Assembly: GCA_018436595.1 (NCBI GenBank) | Contig: JAHDLC010000001.1 | Location: forward strand, 1-64,000 | Length of the DNA: 64,000 nucleotides | Reading direction: 5' to 3' | DNA from: Synergistaceae bacterium | Lineage (GTDB): Bacteria > Synergistota > Synergistia > Synergistales > Aminobacteriaceae | Part shown: positions 42,964-53,300 of the stretch, one piece after another | How the letters are laid out: each line of letters starts with the position of its first letter | Position numbering within the stretch: position 1 is the stretch's first letter | Notes under the pieces: generated by a model | What the model was told of the DNA's origin: nothing | The model's input: only the letters and a program-made list of their open reading frames with translations | The model's database searches: none | Translations under genes and position numbers: made by a program

Positions 42964-44184
42964 CTATTCGTACCGCAGGGCTTCGATGGGGTTAAGGAGG
43001 GAGGCCTTCCAGGCGGGGTAGAAACCGAAGAAGATGCCAACGAAAACGGAGAAGCCGAAGGCCAGCACGATGGATCCGGTGGAGACGACGGTGGCCCAGC
43101 CGAGAATCCCGGTGATGATCTTCGATGCCGACGTGCCGAGGACGATGCCGATGATCCCCCCCGCCACGGAGAGGAGCAGGGCCTCCATGAGGAACTGGGT
43201 CCGGATGTCCGATCCCCGGGCGCCGATGGCCATGCGGATGCCGATCTCCCTGGTGCGTTCCGTCACGGAGACGAGCATGATGTTCATGATGCCGATGCCG
43301 CCCACGAGCAGGGAGACGGAGGCCACCGCCCCGAGGAGCAGGGACATGACCTTGGTGGACTGGGCCGCCGCATCGAGCATCTCCGCCATGTTCCGCACGT
43401 CGAAGTCGTCGGTTTCCCTTTCGGAGAGCCGGTGCCGCTGCCGGAGGATGGCCTTGATCTCCCGTTCCGCCTCGGACACGGAGTCGCCGTTCAGGGCCGA
43501 GACGGTAATCCTCTGGACCGAGTTTGCCGCCGCCCTGCGGAAGAGCCGGAGCTGGGCCGTCCGGAAGGGAACAAAGGCCGTGTCGTCCTGGTCCTGGCCC
43601 CAGGGGGTCTGACCCTTGGGGGCCAGAACGCCCACCACATCCATGGGGACGTTCCGGATGCGGATGGTCTTGCCGATGGGGTCTTCTTCGCCGAAGAGGT
43701 TTTTCGCCACCGTGGAGCCGAGGACAACCACCTTGGCTCCGCTCCGGGCCTCCCCGTCGAGGAAGAACCGCCCGTCGGCGATGCGCCATTCCCGTATGTC
43801 GAAGATGGAGGGCGTGCTGCCGGTGATCATGGTGGACCAGTTCATGTTGCCGTAGACGAGCTGGGTTCTGCTGTAAATCTCCGGGGCCACGCCCTTCAGG
43901 GCAAAAGCTTCCTGTTCCAGGGCCTCGGCGTCCTGCACCGTGAGAGTTGATGCCGATCCCGCCTGCTGGCGGACGCCTCCCGCCGTGGAGGCTCCGGGCA
44001 TGACGATGAGGATGTTGCTCCCCACGCCGGAGATGAACTTCTGGATGTTGACGCTGGCCCCGGCGCCGATGGCCACCATGGTGATCACTGCGGCGACGCC
44101 GATGATGATGCCCAGCATGGTGAGGGCCGACCGTATTTTGTTGGAGAGCAGGGAGCGCACGGCGGTGCGGAGGGTCTCAAGCAC
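42964..44184 (-). CDS. MacB/FtsX-type ABC transporter permease
   Basis: A 406-residue permease with the MacB topology: one N-terminal helix (RSALTMLGIIIGVAAVITMV), a large periplasmic domain (residues about 45-280) and three C-terminal helices including GGIGIMNIMLVSVTERTREIGIRMAIGA, the hallmark of the FtsX fold. It works with the ATPase encoded just upstream and the adaptor and outer-membrane genes of the same operon. MacAB-TolC pumps export macrolides, peptides or virulence lipoproteins; the cargo here is unknown. The start overlaps the ATPase stop by eight bases. Confidence 0.88.
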   Translation of the reverse strand: MLETLRTAVRSLLSNKIRSALTMLGIIIGVAAVITMVAIGAGASVNIQKFISGVGSNILIVMPGASTAGGVRQQAGSASTLTVQDAEALEQEAFALKGVAPEIYSRTQLVYGNMNWSTMITGSTPSIFDIREWRIADGRFFLDGEARSGAKVVVLGSTVAKNLFGEEDPIGKTIRIRNVPMDVVGVLAPKGQTPWGQDQDDTAFVPFRTAQLRLFRRAAANSVQRITVSALNGDSVSEAEREIKAILRQRHRLSERETDDFDVRNMAEMLDAAAQSTKVMSLLLGAVASVSLLVGGIGIMNIMLVSVTERTREIGIRMAIGARGSDIRTQFLMEALLLSVAGGIIGIVLGTSASKIITGILGWATVVSTGSIVLAFGFSVFVGIFFGFYPAWKASLLNPIEALRYE

Positions 44185-44869
44185 GGGGAGCCCTCCTTTC
44201 GTCGCCGGTGAGTTTGCCGTCCCGGAACATGAGGGTCCGGGAGCTGTATTCGGCGATGTCGGGTTCGTGGGTGACCAGGATGATGGTCTTGCCCTCCCGG
44301 TTCAGCTCCACGAAAAGATTCATGATCTCCCCGCTGGTTTTGGTGTCCAGGTTGCCCGTGGGCTCGTCAGCCAGGATGAGGGGCGTTTCTCCCACCAGGG
44401 CCCGGGCGATGGCCACCCGCTGCTGCTGGCCTCCTGACATCTGGCTTGGACGGTGTGTCATCCTTTCCGCGAGACCCACCCGCTCGAGGGCGGCCTTCCC
44501 ACGATCCTTTCTGGTTTTTCCCGGGACCCCCGCGTAGATGAGGGGCAGCTCCACGTTCTCCAGGGCGGTGGCCCGGGGAAGGAGGTTGAACCCCTGGAAG
44601 ACGAAGCCGATCTTCCTGTTCCGGATTCCGGCGAGGGCGTCCTTCGGCAGGGACCCCACCTCGCTGCCGTCGAGGGAGTAGGAGCCTTCGTCGGGCACGT
44701 CCAGGCAGCCGAGGATATTCATCATGGTGGACTTGCCCGAGCCGGAGTGCCCCATGATGGAGACGAATTCCCCCCGGTCCACCGTGAAGGTCACTCCGTC
44801 CAGGGCCCGGAGCTCCACGTCGCCGGTGCGGTAGATTTTCACGATGTCCCGAACATCGATGAGGCTCAT
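44177..44869 (-). CDS. MacB-like ABC transporter ATPase subunit
   Basis: A 230-residue ATPase of the LolD/MacB group. Walker A is GHSGSGKST, the Q-loop region FVFQGFNLLPRATALENVELP, signature MSGGQQQRVAIARAL, Walker B LILADEPTGNLD and the H-loop VTHEP. In MacB the ATPase and permease are fused, while here they are separate overlapping genes, as in many Gram-positive and deep-branching bacteria. The ATG at 44869 overlaps the adaptor stop by four bases. Confidence 0.9.
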   Translation of the reverse strand: MSLIDVRDIVKIYRTGDVELRALDGVTFTVDRGEFVSIMGHSGSGKSTMMNILGCLDVPDEGSYSLDGSEVGSLPKDALAGIRNRKIGFVFQGFNLLPRATALENVELPLIYAGVPGKTRKDRGKAALERVGLAERMTHRPSQMSGGQQQRVAIARALVGETPLILADEPTGNLDTKTSGEIMNLFVELNREGKTIILVTHEPDIAEYSSRTLMFRDGKLTGDERRAPRA

Positions 44870-46119
44870 TTGAAGATCTTCCCCCACAGGGATTCCTTTG
44901 GCTGCTCCGAGAAGGAGACCGCCAGGAGGTCACCCTCCTTCAGCTCCTTCGAGGTGATGACCTCCACAAAGGAGCCGTCGCCGATGCCGGCGCGGAACTG
45001 GATCTTCTCTCCGAGGACACCGTCCCGTACCGTCCAGACGGAGGACACCGTTCCCGTCCTGCCCGCGTTGCCGTTCCCGTTGCCCTGGCCGGCTCCGCCT
45101 CCGGGTCGGCGTCGGGGCATGGAAGGACTGAAGGGGGACGACGTGGCGGCGGCAGTCTGCGGAGCGGCATCCTCCGGGGGAGGGGAAAACCTCAGGGCCG
45201 CCATGGGGACCTTCAGGACGTCCTTCCGGCGGTCGGTGACGATAGACACGTTGGCCGTCATTCCGGGCTTGAGCTTCAGGTCGGGGTTGGCCACGGAGAT
45301 GATGACGGGGTAGGTTACCACGTTGTCCGATGTGGCGGGGGAGATGCGCACCTGCTTCACCTTCCCTTTGAAGGTGGTTCCGCTGTAGGCGTCCACGGAG
45401 AATTCCACTTCCTGCCCTTCCTTTACCCTGGATATGTCGGCCTCGTCCACGGACGTCTCGATCTGCATGTCCGAAAGGTCCTTGGCGATGGTGAAGAGAA
45501 CGGGGGCCGACAGGCTCGCGGCCACGGTCTGGCCTACGTTCACCTCCCTCGAGATGATGACGCCGTCCTCCGGGGAGAGGATTTTTGTGTATTCCAGGTT
45601 CGTCTCCGCCTGCCTGAGGGACGCCTGGACCTGGAGCACCCTGGCATCCGCTTCCTGGACGCTTGCCCTGTTGGTCAGCCGGGTGGTTTCCACGGCGTCG
45701 AGTTCGCTTCGTGCGATGAGCTGACGGTTCCACAGCTCCTTGTACCGCTTGAGGTTCCGGTCGCTCTCCGCAAGATTGGCCCGCGCCCTGGCCGCCGAGG
45801 CCCTCGCCACGGCGAGGTTCGCCCTCGCTTCCTCCAGCTTCGCCTTGAGCACGTCGGGGTCGATGAGGGCGATGAGCTCTCCCTTTTTCACGTGCTGGTT
45901 GAAGTCGGCGTAAATTTCCTTGAGGGTACCCGAGACCTGGGTCCCCACTTCCACCACGGTGACGGCTTCCAGCTTGCCTGTGGCGGTTACGGTGGAGGTG
46001 ATATCTCCCTTCTCCAGGGGAACGGTGCGGAACGTGTACCGGGGCCCGTCGGAATGGGAGAACCGGAGATAGGCGAAACCGGCGGCGATGAGGATCAGAA
46101 GGATAAAAACCTTTTTCAT
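44866..46119 (-). CDS. MacA-like periplasmic adaptor (HlyD family)
   Basis: A 417-residue membrane-fusion protein. It starts with an N-terminal membrane anchor (KKVFILLILIAAGFAYL), then the biotinyl-lipoyl half motifs (GTQVSGTLKEIYADFNQHVKKGE and the matching LSPEDGVIISREVNVGQTV), a long alpha-hairpin with SAARARANLAESDRNLKRY, and beta-barrel and membrane-proximal domains. An unusual Gly/Asn/Arg-rich insert (residues about 330-355, ending GQGNGNGNAGR) interrupts the C-terminal part. It should bridge the inner-membrane transporter and the TolC-like channel encoded just upstream. Confidence 0.9.
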   Translation of the reverse strand: MKKVFILLILIAAGFAYLRFSHSDGPRYTFRTVPLEKGDITSTVTATGKLEAVTVVEVGTQVSGTLKEIYADFNQHVKKGELIALIDPDVLKAKLEEARANLAVARASAARARANLAESDRNLKRYKELWNRQLIARSELDAVETTRLTNRASVQEADARVLQVQASLRQAETNLEYTKILSPEDGVIISREVNVGQTVAASLSAPVLFTIAKDLSDMQIETSVDEADISRVKEGQEVEFSVDAYSGTTFKGKVKQVRISPATSDNVVTYPVIISVANPDLKLKPGMTANVSIVTDRRKDVLKVPMAALRFSPPPEDAAPQTAAATSSPFSPSMPRRRPGGGAGQGNGNGNAGRTGTVSSVWTVRDGVLGEKIQFRAGIGDGSFVEVITSKELKEGDLLAVSFSEQPKESLWGKIFK

Positions 46120-47366
46120 TTGAATTCACCTCCGAGAGTCTGTTCGAGGTCCGAAACGGCGGTGCTGTAATCGTGGAGCGCCTGGAAATGGCTTACCCTG
46201 GCGGAGTTGAACGCAAGGAGGGCGTCGGCGACCTCGAGGACGTTCCCGACGCCCATCTCGTACCGCCCCTCGGCGAGGGTCAGGTTTTCTTCCGCCTGGC
46301 GCACGAGGAGTTCGGCAGCGGGGATCCGGGCTTCCGCCTCCCGGACGGAAAGCAGGGCGGACCGGACCTCGTAGCGGACGGTCTGCTCCAGTTTTTTCAG
46401 GGAAGCGTCAAGGCCGTCGGCGGATGCCCGCGCCTCGGCGATCCTGTAATCCGTCAGGCCCCCGTCGAACACGGGAACGGAAAGGGTGATCCCCACGCTG
46501 TAATCGTCATCGGGAGGAAGGCCCGTGCCCGAGAGCTTTGCGGACCCCGTGACGGAGATGGTGGCGGCGTTGCTCTTGGCGGCGATGGAAATGCCGAGTT
46601 TTCCCGCCCGGCTTTTCAGCCGGGAAGAACGGATGTCCGGCCGGTTTTCGAGGGCCTGCTCCAGGGCGAAATTTTCAGCGGGGATGTCCCTCGGGGCAAG
46701 GAAGTCCGATACGGGCCGGGCATGGTCCAGGGGAACGCCCACGGCCCGCGACAGGGCGGCCCCGGCGGTTTCGAGGGACGACTCGGCGGAGACCAGGTCG
46801 ATCCGGGCGTTGCTCAGGTCCACCTCCGCCTTGGTGACGTCGAACCGGGCCTTGACTCCGGCATCATAAAACCCCCGGGCCTTGTCCAGGTGACGCTGGT
46901 AGGTCTTCACCGCCGATTCAGCCTGGTCGCGCTTGCGCATGGCCAGGAGCAGCCCGTAGTAGGCGTCCTTGACGCCGGTGCGAACGGAAAGCACGGTCTC
47001 CCGCTGCGATTCCGACGCGGCATCCACCGAGAGGCCCTGGCTTTTCCTCTCCAGGGCGTTCTTGCCGGAGTCGGAGAGCAGCTTGCTCACGGAGAAGGAC
47101 GTGGTATAGGATCCGTCACTGCCGGAATTCCTCGAACCTGACGCTGAGAGATTTCCCTTCAGGGCGTTGCTCACCCGCACCTGGCCGAGCTTCGCCTGCT
47201 GTCCGGCCAGGGCCGCCCGGGCCTCTTCGAGGGCGGGGTGATTTGCCTCGGCCAGGGCAAGACATTCCTCCAGGGAGATCGTTTTTTCTTCAGCGAAAAG
47301 GCTTCCCGAGAGAGTCAGCACTGTCAGGATTACAAGAAGTGCGGGAGCGAAATTTCTTTTGTTCAT
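46116..47366 (-). CDS. TolC-family outer-membrane efflux protein
   Basis: A 416-residue outer-membrane factor with a signal peptide (ALLVILTVLTLSGSLFA) and two repeats of the OEP domain, each with long helices: EECLALAEANHPALEEARAAL near the start and the second beginning near residue 220 (ALENRPDIRSSRLKSRAGK). Its presence shows a diderm envelope. It is the first gene of the four-gene operon; the MacA-like gene starts within its stop codon. The 47367-47486 region upstream holds no further gene. Confidence 0.9.
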   Translation of the reverse strand: MNKRNFAPALLVILTVLTLSGSLFAEEKTISLEECLALAEANHPALEEARAALAGQQAKLGQVRVSNALKGNLSASGSRNSGSDGSYTTSFSVSKLLSDSGKNALERKSQGLSVDAASESQRETVLSVRTGVKDAYYGLLLAMRKRDQAESAVKTYQRHLDKARGFYDAGVKARFDVTKAEVDLSNARIDLVSAESSLETAGAALSRAVGVPLDHARPVSDFLAPRDIPAENFALEQALENRPDIRSSRLKSRAGKLGISIAAKSNAATISVTGSAKLSGTGLPPDDDYSVGITLSVPVFDGGLTDYRIAEARASADGLDASLKKLEQTVRYEVRSALLSVREAEARIPAAELLVRQAEENLTLAEGRYEMGVGNVLEVADALLAFNSARVSHFQALHDYSTAVSDLEQTLGGEFK

Positions 47367-47486
47367 GGGCTTCCATCCCCTTTGTTTGTCTGTTCGCCCT
47401 TATTCTAACCCTATGGAGGGGATGGCCGGTCCGTATTTGGTGCAGTTTTTTTTCGTGAATCTGCGGGGAGGGTAAAGAAAGGTAAA

Positions 47487-47516
47487 GAGCCGGGGGCCCC
47501 GGAGGGCCCCCGGCTC
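47487..47516 (-). terminator. Terminator of the hydrolase/membrane-protein operon
   Basis: A perfect 13-bp GC stem (47487-47499 with 47504-47516) lies just after the stop at 47527; the following minus-strand sequence is T-rich though not a pure T run. Confidence 0.65.
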
Positions 47517-47526
47517 AGGAGAAGAA

Positions 47527-48204
47527 TCAGTGAATGAGCTTTGCCTTGTAGAATATCCGTGAAATGGCGATGGTGCCGAACACCGACGCCAGGATCACCA
47601 GCCATATGGGAGCCTTGAAGTGGAGAAGGGTGAGGGGGATGGCCAGGGCGAAGGGAGCCAGCTTGGGCTGCCTCATGGCGAACTGGCCGAACACGGCGCC
47701 GAAGATGGCCGGAGCGGTGAATTTCCGGAAGGCGTCAGCCACAAAGGCCGGGAAGAGGCCGATGAGCCATGCTCCCACGAAGGCCGCCAGGGTCACCCCG
47801 GCAAGGTTCACCACCACGGAGCCGATGATCCCCATGGTCCCGATGATCTCCGCCTGCTTGGTCCCTTCCTCAACGCCCACCACTTCCTGGGCCATGGCGG
47901 AGCAGGGAAGGCGGAGGTTGGAGATGTTGCCGCTGAGGAAGGAGATGTAGGTCCCCGCAAGGCCGAGGATGGGGTAGTAGGAGATGGGCTCCACGATGTA
48001 GAAGGCGCCGAAGACGGATGCCACAAGCCCCCATGCGGTGAGTGCGGCAGAGAAGGGAGGCAGGATGCCGTGGACCATGTAGAGGTAGATGAGGGGGATG
48101 AAGCTCAGCACGCAGGCCAGGAGCATGGTGCTGATGCCGAGCCGGATGACCGGCGTGGTCCATACCTCGTGGTACTTCTGCTCGTTGATCTGTTCCGCTG
48201 CCAT
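47527..48204 (-). CDS. Integral membrane protein, partner of the DUF5058-like protein
   Basis: A 225-residue protein with six or so membrane helices, starting MAAEQINEQKYHEVWTT and containing SYYPILGLAGTYISFLSGNISNLRLP, a conserved-looking loop, and MGIIGSVVVNLAGVTLAAFVGAWLIG. No known motif for energy coupling is seen. The ATG at 48204 is nine bases after GGAG; a GTG at 48213 abuts it. It starts 20 bases after the stop of the other membrane protein, and the two together look like halves of a two-part transporter. They follow an N-carbamoyl amino acid hydrolase gene, so uptake of its substrate is a fair guess. Confidence 0.6.
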   Translation of the reverse strand: MAAEQINEQKYHEVWTTPVIRLGISTMLLACVLSFIPLIYLYMVHGILPPFSAALTAWGLVASVFGAFYIVEPISYYPILGLAGTYISFLSGNISNLRLPCSAMAQEVVGVEEGTKQAEIIGTMGIIGSVVVNLAGVTLAAFVGAWLIGLFPAFVADAFRKFTAPAIFGAVFGQFAMRQPKLAPFALAIPLTLLHFKAPIWLVILASVFGTIAISRIFYKAKLIH

Positions 48205-48223
48205 TTCAGTCACCTCTCCTTCC

Positions 48224-48925
48224 CTAGTAGAACATGGCGGCGAACATGCCGATAAGCATGGCTATGCCGAGGGTGTATTCCTTGATCTGCGGCATTTTCT
48301 TCGCCACCTGCAGCAGGAGGACCATGGATACGGCCCCCGTCACGGCCGCCACGAGGGGGCCGCTCACCGCCGTCAGATTCCGGCTGTTCAGGTAGCCGAA
48401 CACGCCGATCATGGCCGCCGTGGAAAGGATTCCCAGCCATTTCGTGTCCCCGCCGCCCACCTTTTCCCGGACATCCTCCAGCTTGTGGGCGAAAAGCCCC
48501 ACGAGCAGGAGCCAGCCGACGCCGTTGATGGCCATGGTCCACCAGGACACCGCCATCACCTGGAGAGTGTAGCCCTCTCCTCCGAACTTCACTCCCATGG
48601 CGTCGGCGCCGAGGGTGGCCGCCGTCAGCTCCGTGGGAGCGGCGCCGATGACGGCGAGGCGCATCCAGGCCATGGGGGCGCCTATCACCGACATGAGGCC
48701 CACCATGATGATGAAGATGGCCACCACGGGGCCGATGGACGTCACCATACCGGTGCGGAAGGCCTGGGAAAGCTGTTCCCTGGTCAGGTTCACCGCATCG
48801 GCGGCGTGGTAGATCTGCCGGTAGTACAGAAGCACCTGGACCAGGGCGATGATGACGATTGGAGCGGCCGTGAGCCATGCACCCATGGAATTTGCCACTT
48901 TCAACACTTCGTCCACGCAAGACAC
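48224..48925 (-). CDS. Integral membrane protein, DUF5058-like
   Basis: A 233-residue membrane protein with about six helices. Segments such as GAWLTAAPIVIIALVQVLLYYRQ, FRTGMVTSIGPVVAIFIIMVG and VSWWTMAINGVGWLLLVGLF fit the DUF5058 family of putative transporters, from memory. The start is GTG at 48925, or GTG at 48916, which is better spaced from GAGAGG. It lies 88 bases after the hydrolase gene and just before the partner membrane protein. No ATPase or binding protein is nearby, so transport would be secondary. Function is not established. Confidence 0.6.
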   Translation of the reverse strand: MSCVDEVLKVANSMGAWLTAAPIVIIALVQVLLYYRQIYHAADAVNLTREQLSQAFRTGMVTSIGPVVAIFIIMVGLMSVIGAPMAWMRLAVIGAAPTELTAATLGADAMGVKFGGEGYTLQVMAVSWWTMAINGVGWLLLVGLFAHKLEDVREKVGGGDTKWLGILSTAAMIGVFGYLNSRNLTAVSGPLVAAVTGAVSMVLLLQVAKKMPQIKEYTLGIAMLIGMFAAMFY

Positions 48926-49013
48926 CTCTCTTTCCTCTCAATGAACAGCCTTTTCAGCACTCTTTCTCCCTATGTTGGCCGCAGCGTTCCGGATGTGTCC
49001 TTCCCGCCTCCTT

Positions 49014-50255
49014 TCATTTCGAAAGTTCGTACAGCACGTCCGCCAGCAGCGAGACCCCCTTTCCAATGTCCTCCTGCCCGGTAAACTCCTCGGGCACGTG
49101 GCTTCTGCCCCCTTTGCTCGGGATGAAGATCATCCCGGTGGGCACCAGGGGGGCGAACATGCAGGCATCGTGGACGGCGCCGCTGTTCATGCGCGCATAG
49201 CGAAAATTTCTTCTCCGGGCGCAGGTTTCCGTTACGCCGGCGATGTGCCCGTCAAGCAGAACCGGGGCGGATTCGGAGATGTGCACCACGTCCACGGAGA
49301 CGTCCCTCGAGGCGGCGAGAGCTTCGGCCGCCTTCTCTATTCCGGCCGCGACGGATTCTATCCCGGCGTCTTGTACATCCCTGATGTCAACGGTGAACGT
49401 GACTTCTTCCGGAATGATGTTGGACACGTTGGGGCGGCAGAGAATCTTTCCGACTGTCGCCACGGTGGAGCCCGTCGCCGATTTCTTCGCCAGGTCTTCG
49501 ATGGTGCCCATGAGCCGGGCCCCGGCGGCCAGAGGATCCTGCCGGAGCGTCATGGGGGTGGCCCCCGCATGATTCGGCACGCCCCTGATCCGTATTTCAA
49601 GGACCCTGATGCCCGCCACAGCTTCGACGATGCCCACTGGAACTCCCCGTGACTCGAGCACCACGCTCTGCTCGATGTGGAGTTCCACCATGGCCTTGAT
49701 TGTTTCCGGACGAAGGAGGTTGTCCGCCATGGATTCCGGGGCGTATCCCCCTTCCCGGAGCAGGCCGGCCATGGATTTTCCTTCCGGGGTTTTGAGTTTC
49801 TCCATATGGGCGAGGGTGTATTTTCCCACGAGAGCCTTGCTTCCCGCGAGGGTGGAGCCGAAATTGGACCCTTCCTCCTCGGCGAACATCGCCACCTCGA
49901 GAGGACACCGGCGGGGGAGGCCGCTTTCCATGATTGCCTGGACAGCCTCGATGGCCCCAAGGGTACCCACTGCGCCGTCGTACTTTCCACCGTGAAGGAC
50001 GGTGTCGATGTGGGAACCGGAGAGAACGGCGGGCGCGCCCGGATCTGATCCCTCCAGGCGCGCCCGCATATTTCCCGCTCCGTCCACAGTCGTTTTCAGG
50101 CCCATGGAGGAGAAAAGTGCTTCCAAATATTTCCTGGCTTCCCTGTCCTCAGGTGAATAGGAAAACCTCGTAATTCCCTTTCCCGGAGTGGCGTTGAATC
50201 CGCTCAGGATCTCCAGGCGGCTCATCAGGCGGGAAATGTCCACATTCAACGACAT
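49014..50255 (-). CDS. Zn-dependent N-carbamoyl-L-amino acid hydrolase/allantoate amidohydrolase
   Basis: A 413-residue M20C metalloenzyme. Family motifs in order are SGSHIDTVLHGGKYDG (metal), AEEEGSNFGS (metal and catalysis), ELHIEQSVVL, RGVPNHAGATPM in the dimerisation domain, MNSGAVHDACMFA (last metal histidine) and FIPSKGGRSHVPEE. These enzymes release ammonia and CO2 from ureido groups such as N-carbamoyl amino acids, ureidopropionate or allantoate. It leads an operon with two integral membrane proteins. The substrate could be pyrimidine- or hydantoin-derived, which I cannot decide. Confidence 0.88.
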   Translation of the reverse strand: MSLNVDISRLMSRLEILSGFNATPGKGITRFSYSPEDREARKYLEALFSSMGLKTTVDGAGNMRARLEGSDPGAPAVLSGSHIDTVLHGGKYDGAVGTLGAIEAVQAIMESGLPRRCPLEVAMFAEEEGSNFGSTLAGSKALVGKYTLAHMEKLKTPEGKSMAGLLREGGYAPESMADNLLRPETIKAMVELHIEQSVVLESRGVPVGIVEAVAGIRVLEIRIRGVPNHAGATPMTLRQDPLAAGARLMGTIEDLAKKSATGSTVATVGKILCRPNVSNIIPEEVTFTVDIRDVQDAGIESVAAGIEKAAEALAASRDVSVDVVHISESAPVLLDGHIAGVTETCARRRNFRYARMNSGAVHDACMFAPLVPTGMIFIPSKGGRSHVPEEFTGQEDIGKGVSLLADVLYELSK

Positions 50256-50295
50256 GACACTTCACTCCTCTCTGAACATGTCAAAAACATTTCAT

Positions 50296-50324
50296 ATTAT
50301 AGAACCGAAAAGAGACGAAATAAA
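50296..50324 (-). promoter_or_regulatory. Promoter of the hydrolase/membrane-protein operon
   Basis: On the minus strand TATAAT (50301-50296) is preceded after 17 bases by TTTATT (50324-50319). It follows directly after the RND operon terminator. Confidence 0.45.
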
Positions 50325-50343
50325 GGGCAAATTGGAAGTGTTG

Positions 50344-50376
50344 AAAAAACATCCGGCCCCATCATGGGGCCGGATG
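50344..50376 (-). terminator. Terminator of the RND efflux operon
   Basis: A perfect 11-bp stem CATCCGGCCCC/GGGGCCGGATG (50350-50360 with 50366-50376), followed on the minus strand by six T residues. Confidence 0.92.
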
Positions 50377-50393
50377 CGTCGAACGGGGCGGAA

Positions 50394-53300
50394 CTAGGCT
50401 TTCAGCGCTTCGGCATAGAGCACCGGAACGACCACCAGGGTCAGCACGGTGGCGAAAGAAAGGCCGAACATGATGGTCACCGCCATGGCGGAGAAAAGAA
50501 CGTCGAAGTAGAGTGGGATCATGCCGAGGACGGTGGTGAGAGCCGCCATCATTACGGGACGGCACCGGCTGATGCCCGAATCCAGGATGGCGTCGAAGGG
50601 GGCTTTCCCAAGCCGGATTTCGAGGTCGATCTGGTCGATGAGGACAATGGCATTCTTGATGAGCATCCCGGCCAGGCTCAGGAACCCCAGGAGAGCGAGG
50701 AAGTCAAAGGATTTTCCCATGACCAGCAGCCCCACGGAAAGGCCCATGACGGACAGGGGCAGGCAGAGAAGGATGATGAGGGGCTGCCGGAGGCCGTTGA
50801 AGAGGGCCACCAGAATAACCACAATAACCATGAAGGCCACGGGGATCATTCCCATCAGACCGCCCTGGGCTTTGCGTGAGTTTTCATATTCACCGCCCCA
50901 TTCCATGGTGGTGCCGGGGGGCAGGGGAAGGGACTCAATCTTTTCCCGGACTCGGCTGAAAAGGGCGGCAGCCGACCCTGAACCGCTGTCGGCCTCCACG
51001 GTGAGAGCCCTCATGCGGTTGATGCGGTAAACGGCCGGGTCCTCGGCGGTCACTTCGATGTCCTGTGCCGCCTGCGCGAGGGGGATGTACCGCCGGGAGA
51101 GGGTGCTCCAGATCTGGGTCTCGCCCAGATTCTCCAGGCTGCCCCGCTCTTCCGCCGGAAGACGGGCCATCATGGGGACAAGTTTTTCCCCTTCCCGGAA
51201 GAGCCCGACTCTCAGTCCCGAATAGGACGCCTTGAGGGCGTTCGCCACGTCCTTTCTGGTCAGGCCGAGTTCCTGGATGGTATCGCCCAGGACGGGGCGG
51301 ATGACCTTGACCCGTTCGCCCCAGTTGTCCCGTATGTTGATGCTGTCGGGGTCTTCTTTCAGAACGGCCACGGCTTTGTTCCGGAGGTCCCTGAGGGTGT
51401 CGGGATCCTCGCCCAGAAAGCGGACCTGGACCTTCGCGCCGCCGCCGGTTCCCTTGCTGAAAGAGCGGATTCTCGGGTCGAGATGGGGCAGTTCGGCCCG
51501 GACAAATTCTGCGAGCCTGCTTTTCAGCCGTTCAGCTCCCTCGGAATCCGTAGCCTCCACAATAAGATGGCCGTAGTTTGACGCAGGGTCCCCGGGGGTG
51601 TAGGTGAGGATGAAACGCAGCGCTCCTTCTCCCGCGTAGACGGCCACTGATTTCGTTTCGGGCTGAACGGAAAGGAAGGCCTGCATTCTCCGGCCGTCGT
51701 CAAGGGTGGCTTCCACGCCGGTTCCCCTGATCCGCCAGAAATCCACGGTGAACATGGGGCTCGTGGAGTTGGGGAAGAAGGATTTGTCCACCATGCTGAA
51801 GGCAGCCATGGAGAGGACCAGCAAGACGAACACCGAGGCGATGACGGTCTTTCGCCGGGTGAGGCAGATCCGGAGGAAATTCCGGTACGCCCTGTAGATG
51901 GGCGTGCCGTAAGGATCGGTGGAGACTGCGGATTTCGTTGTCCTGAGGACGGCAGCTCCCGCGAGGGGGGTGACCGTTACCGCGAGGAGCCAGCTGAGCA
52001 TAAGAGAAATGCCCACCACCTGGAAGAGGCTCCGGCAGTATTCACCCGTGCTGTCGGGGGAGAGTCCTATGGGAGCGAAGGCGATTACGGCGATGATGGT
52101 CGCCCCGAGAAGGGGCATCTGGGTCTGCCCCACCACCTCCCTGGCGGCAGCGGCGGGGTCCTTCCCCTGCTCGACTCCCACGAGAATGCCGTCGGCCACC
52201 ACGATGGCGTTGTCTACGAGCATCCCGAGGGCGATGATGAGAGCCCCGAGAGAGATACTGTGGAGGTCGATGGCCGCGAGTTTCATGGCGACGAAGGTGG
52301 CGAGGATGGTGAGAAGGAGCATGGCGCCGATGAGCAGGCCGCTCCGAAGGCCCATGAAGACGAGAAGGATCCCGATGACTATGGCGAGGGCCTCGAGAAG
52401 GTTCGTGACGAAGTTGTCGATGGACTCTTTGACTGTGTCCGCCTGGTAGTAGATCAGATGCATCTCCATCCCCACGGGGGTCCGGGGGAGGAGTTCCCGG
52501 AGCCTCTGCTTCACCGCTTCGCCGATGGTGATCACGTTGCCCCCGTCCACATTGGAGACGCCTATGCCGAGGGCGGGTTTGCCGTTGAACCGCATGGCCC
52601 TTGCCGGAGGTTCCATGTAGCCTCTGGATACCGAGGCGATGTCGCCGAGCCGGAGGGTCTGCCCGGAGCCTGCCCGGAGCAGGAGGTTTTCCAGGACGTC
52701 CAGGGACGAAAAGTATCCCGTGGGGGCTATGCGAAGCAGCTCCGGCCCCACGGCTGCCGAACCCGCTCCTGTGACCACGTTCTGGGCGGAAAGAAGGTTC
52801 GAGATTTCGTCCAGGGAGATCCCCAGGGCAGCCATGCGGGTGCGGTCCATCTCCAGGTAGATGACCTCCTGCTGGATGCCGGCGATTTCCACGTTGGCCA
52901 CGCCCGGAACGAGAAGGAGCTCACGGCGCAGAAAGTCACCGTGGTCCTCCAGTTCCCGGAAGGTATAGCCCTCCCCGGTGAGGGCGAAATACACGCCGAA
53001 GACATCGCCGTAGTCATCGTTCACCACCGACGGGCCCGCTCCCGGGGGGAGGCTGGACTGGATATCCGATATTTTCCGGCGAAGTTCGTCCCATATCTGG
53101 GGAAGATCCTTCGCCGTGTAGGTATCCCTGATGTCCACGTAAACTATGGACACTCCTTCTTTCGAGAGGGACCGGACCTTGTCGGTCTGGCCGAGTTTCT
53201 GTGCGGCGGATTCGATGAGAGCCGTTACCTCTTCCTCTACCTCCCGCGGTGAGGCACCGGGGTAGGTCGTGCTTATGGCCGCCGTTTTGATGGTGAAAGA

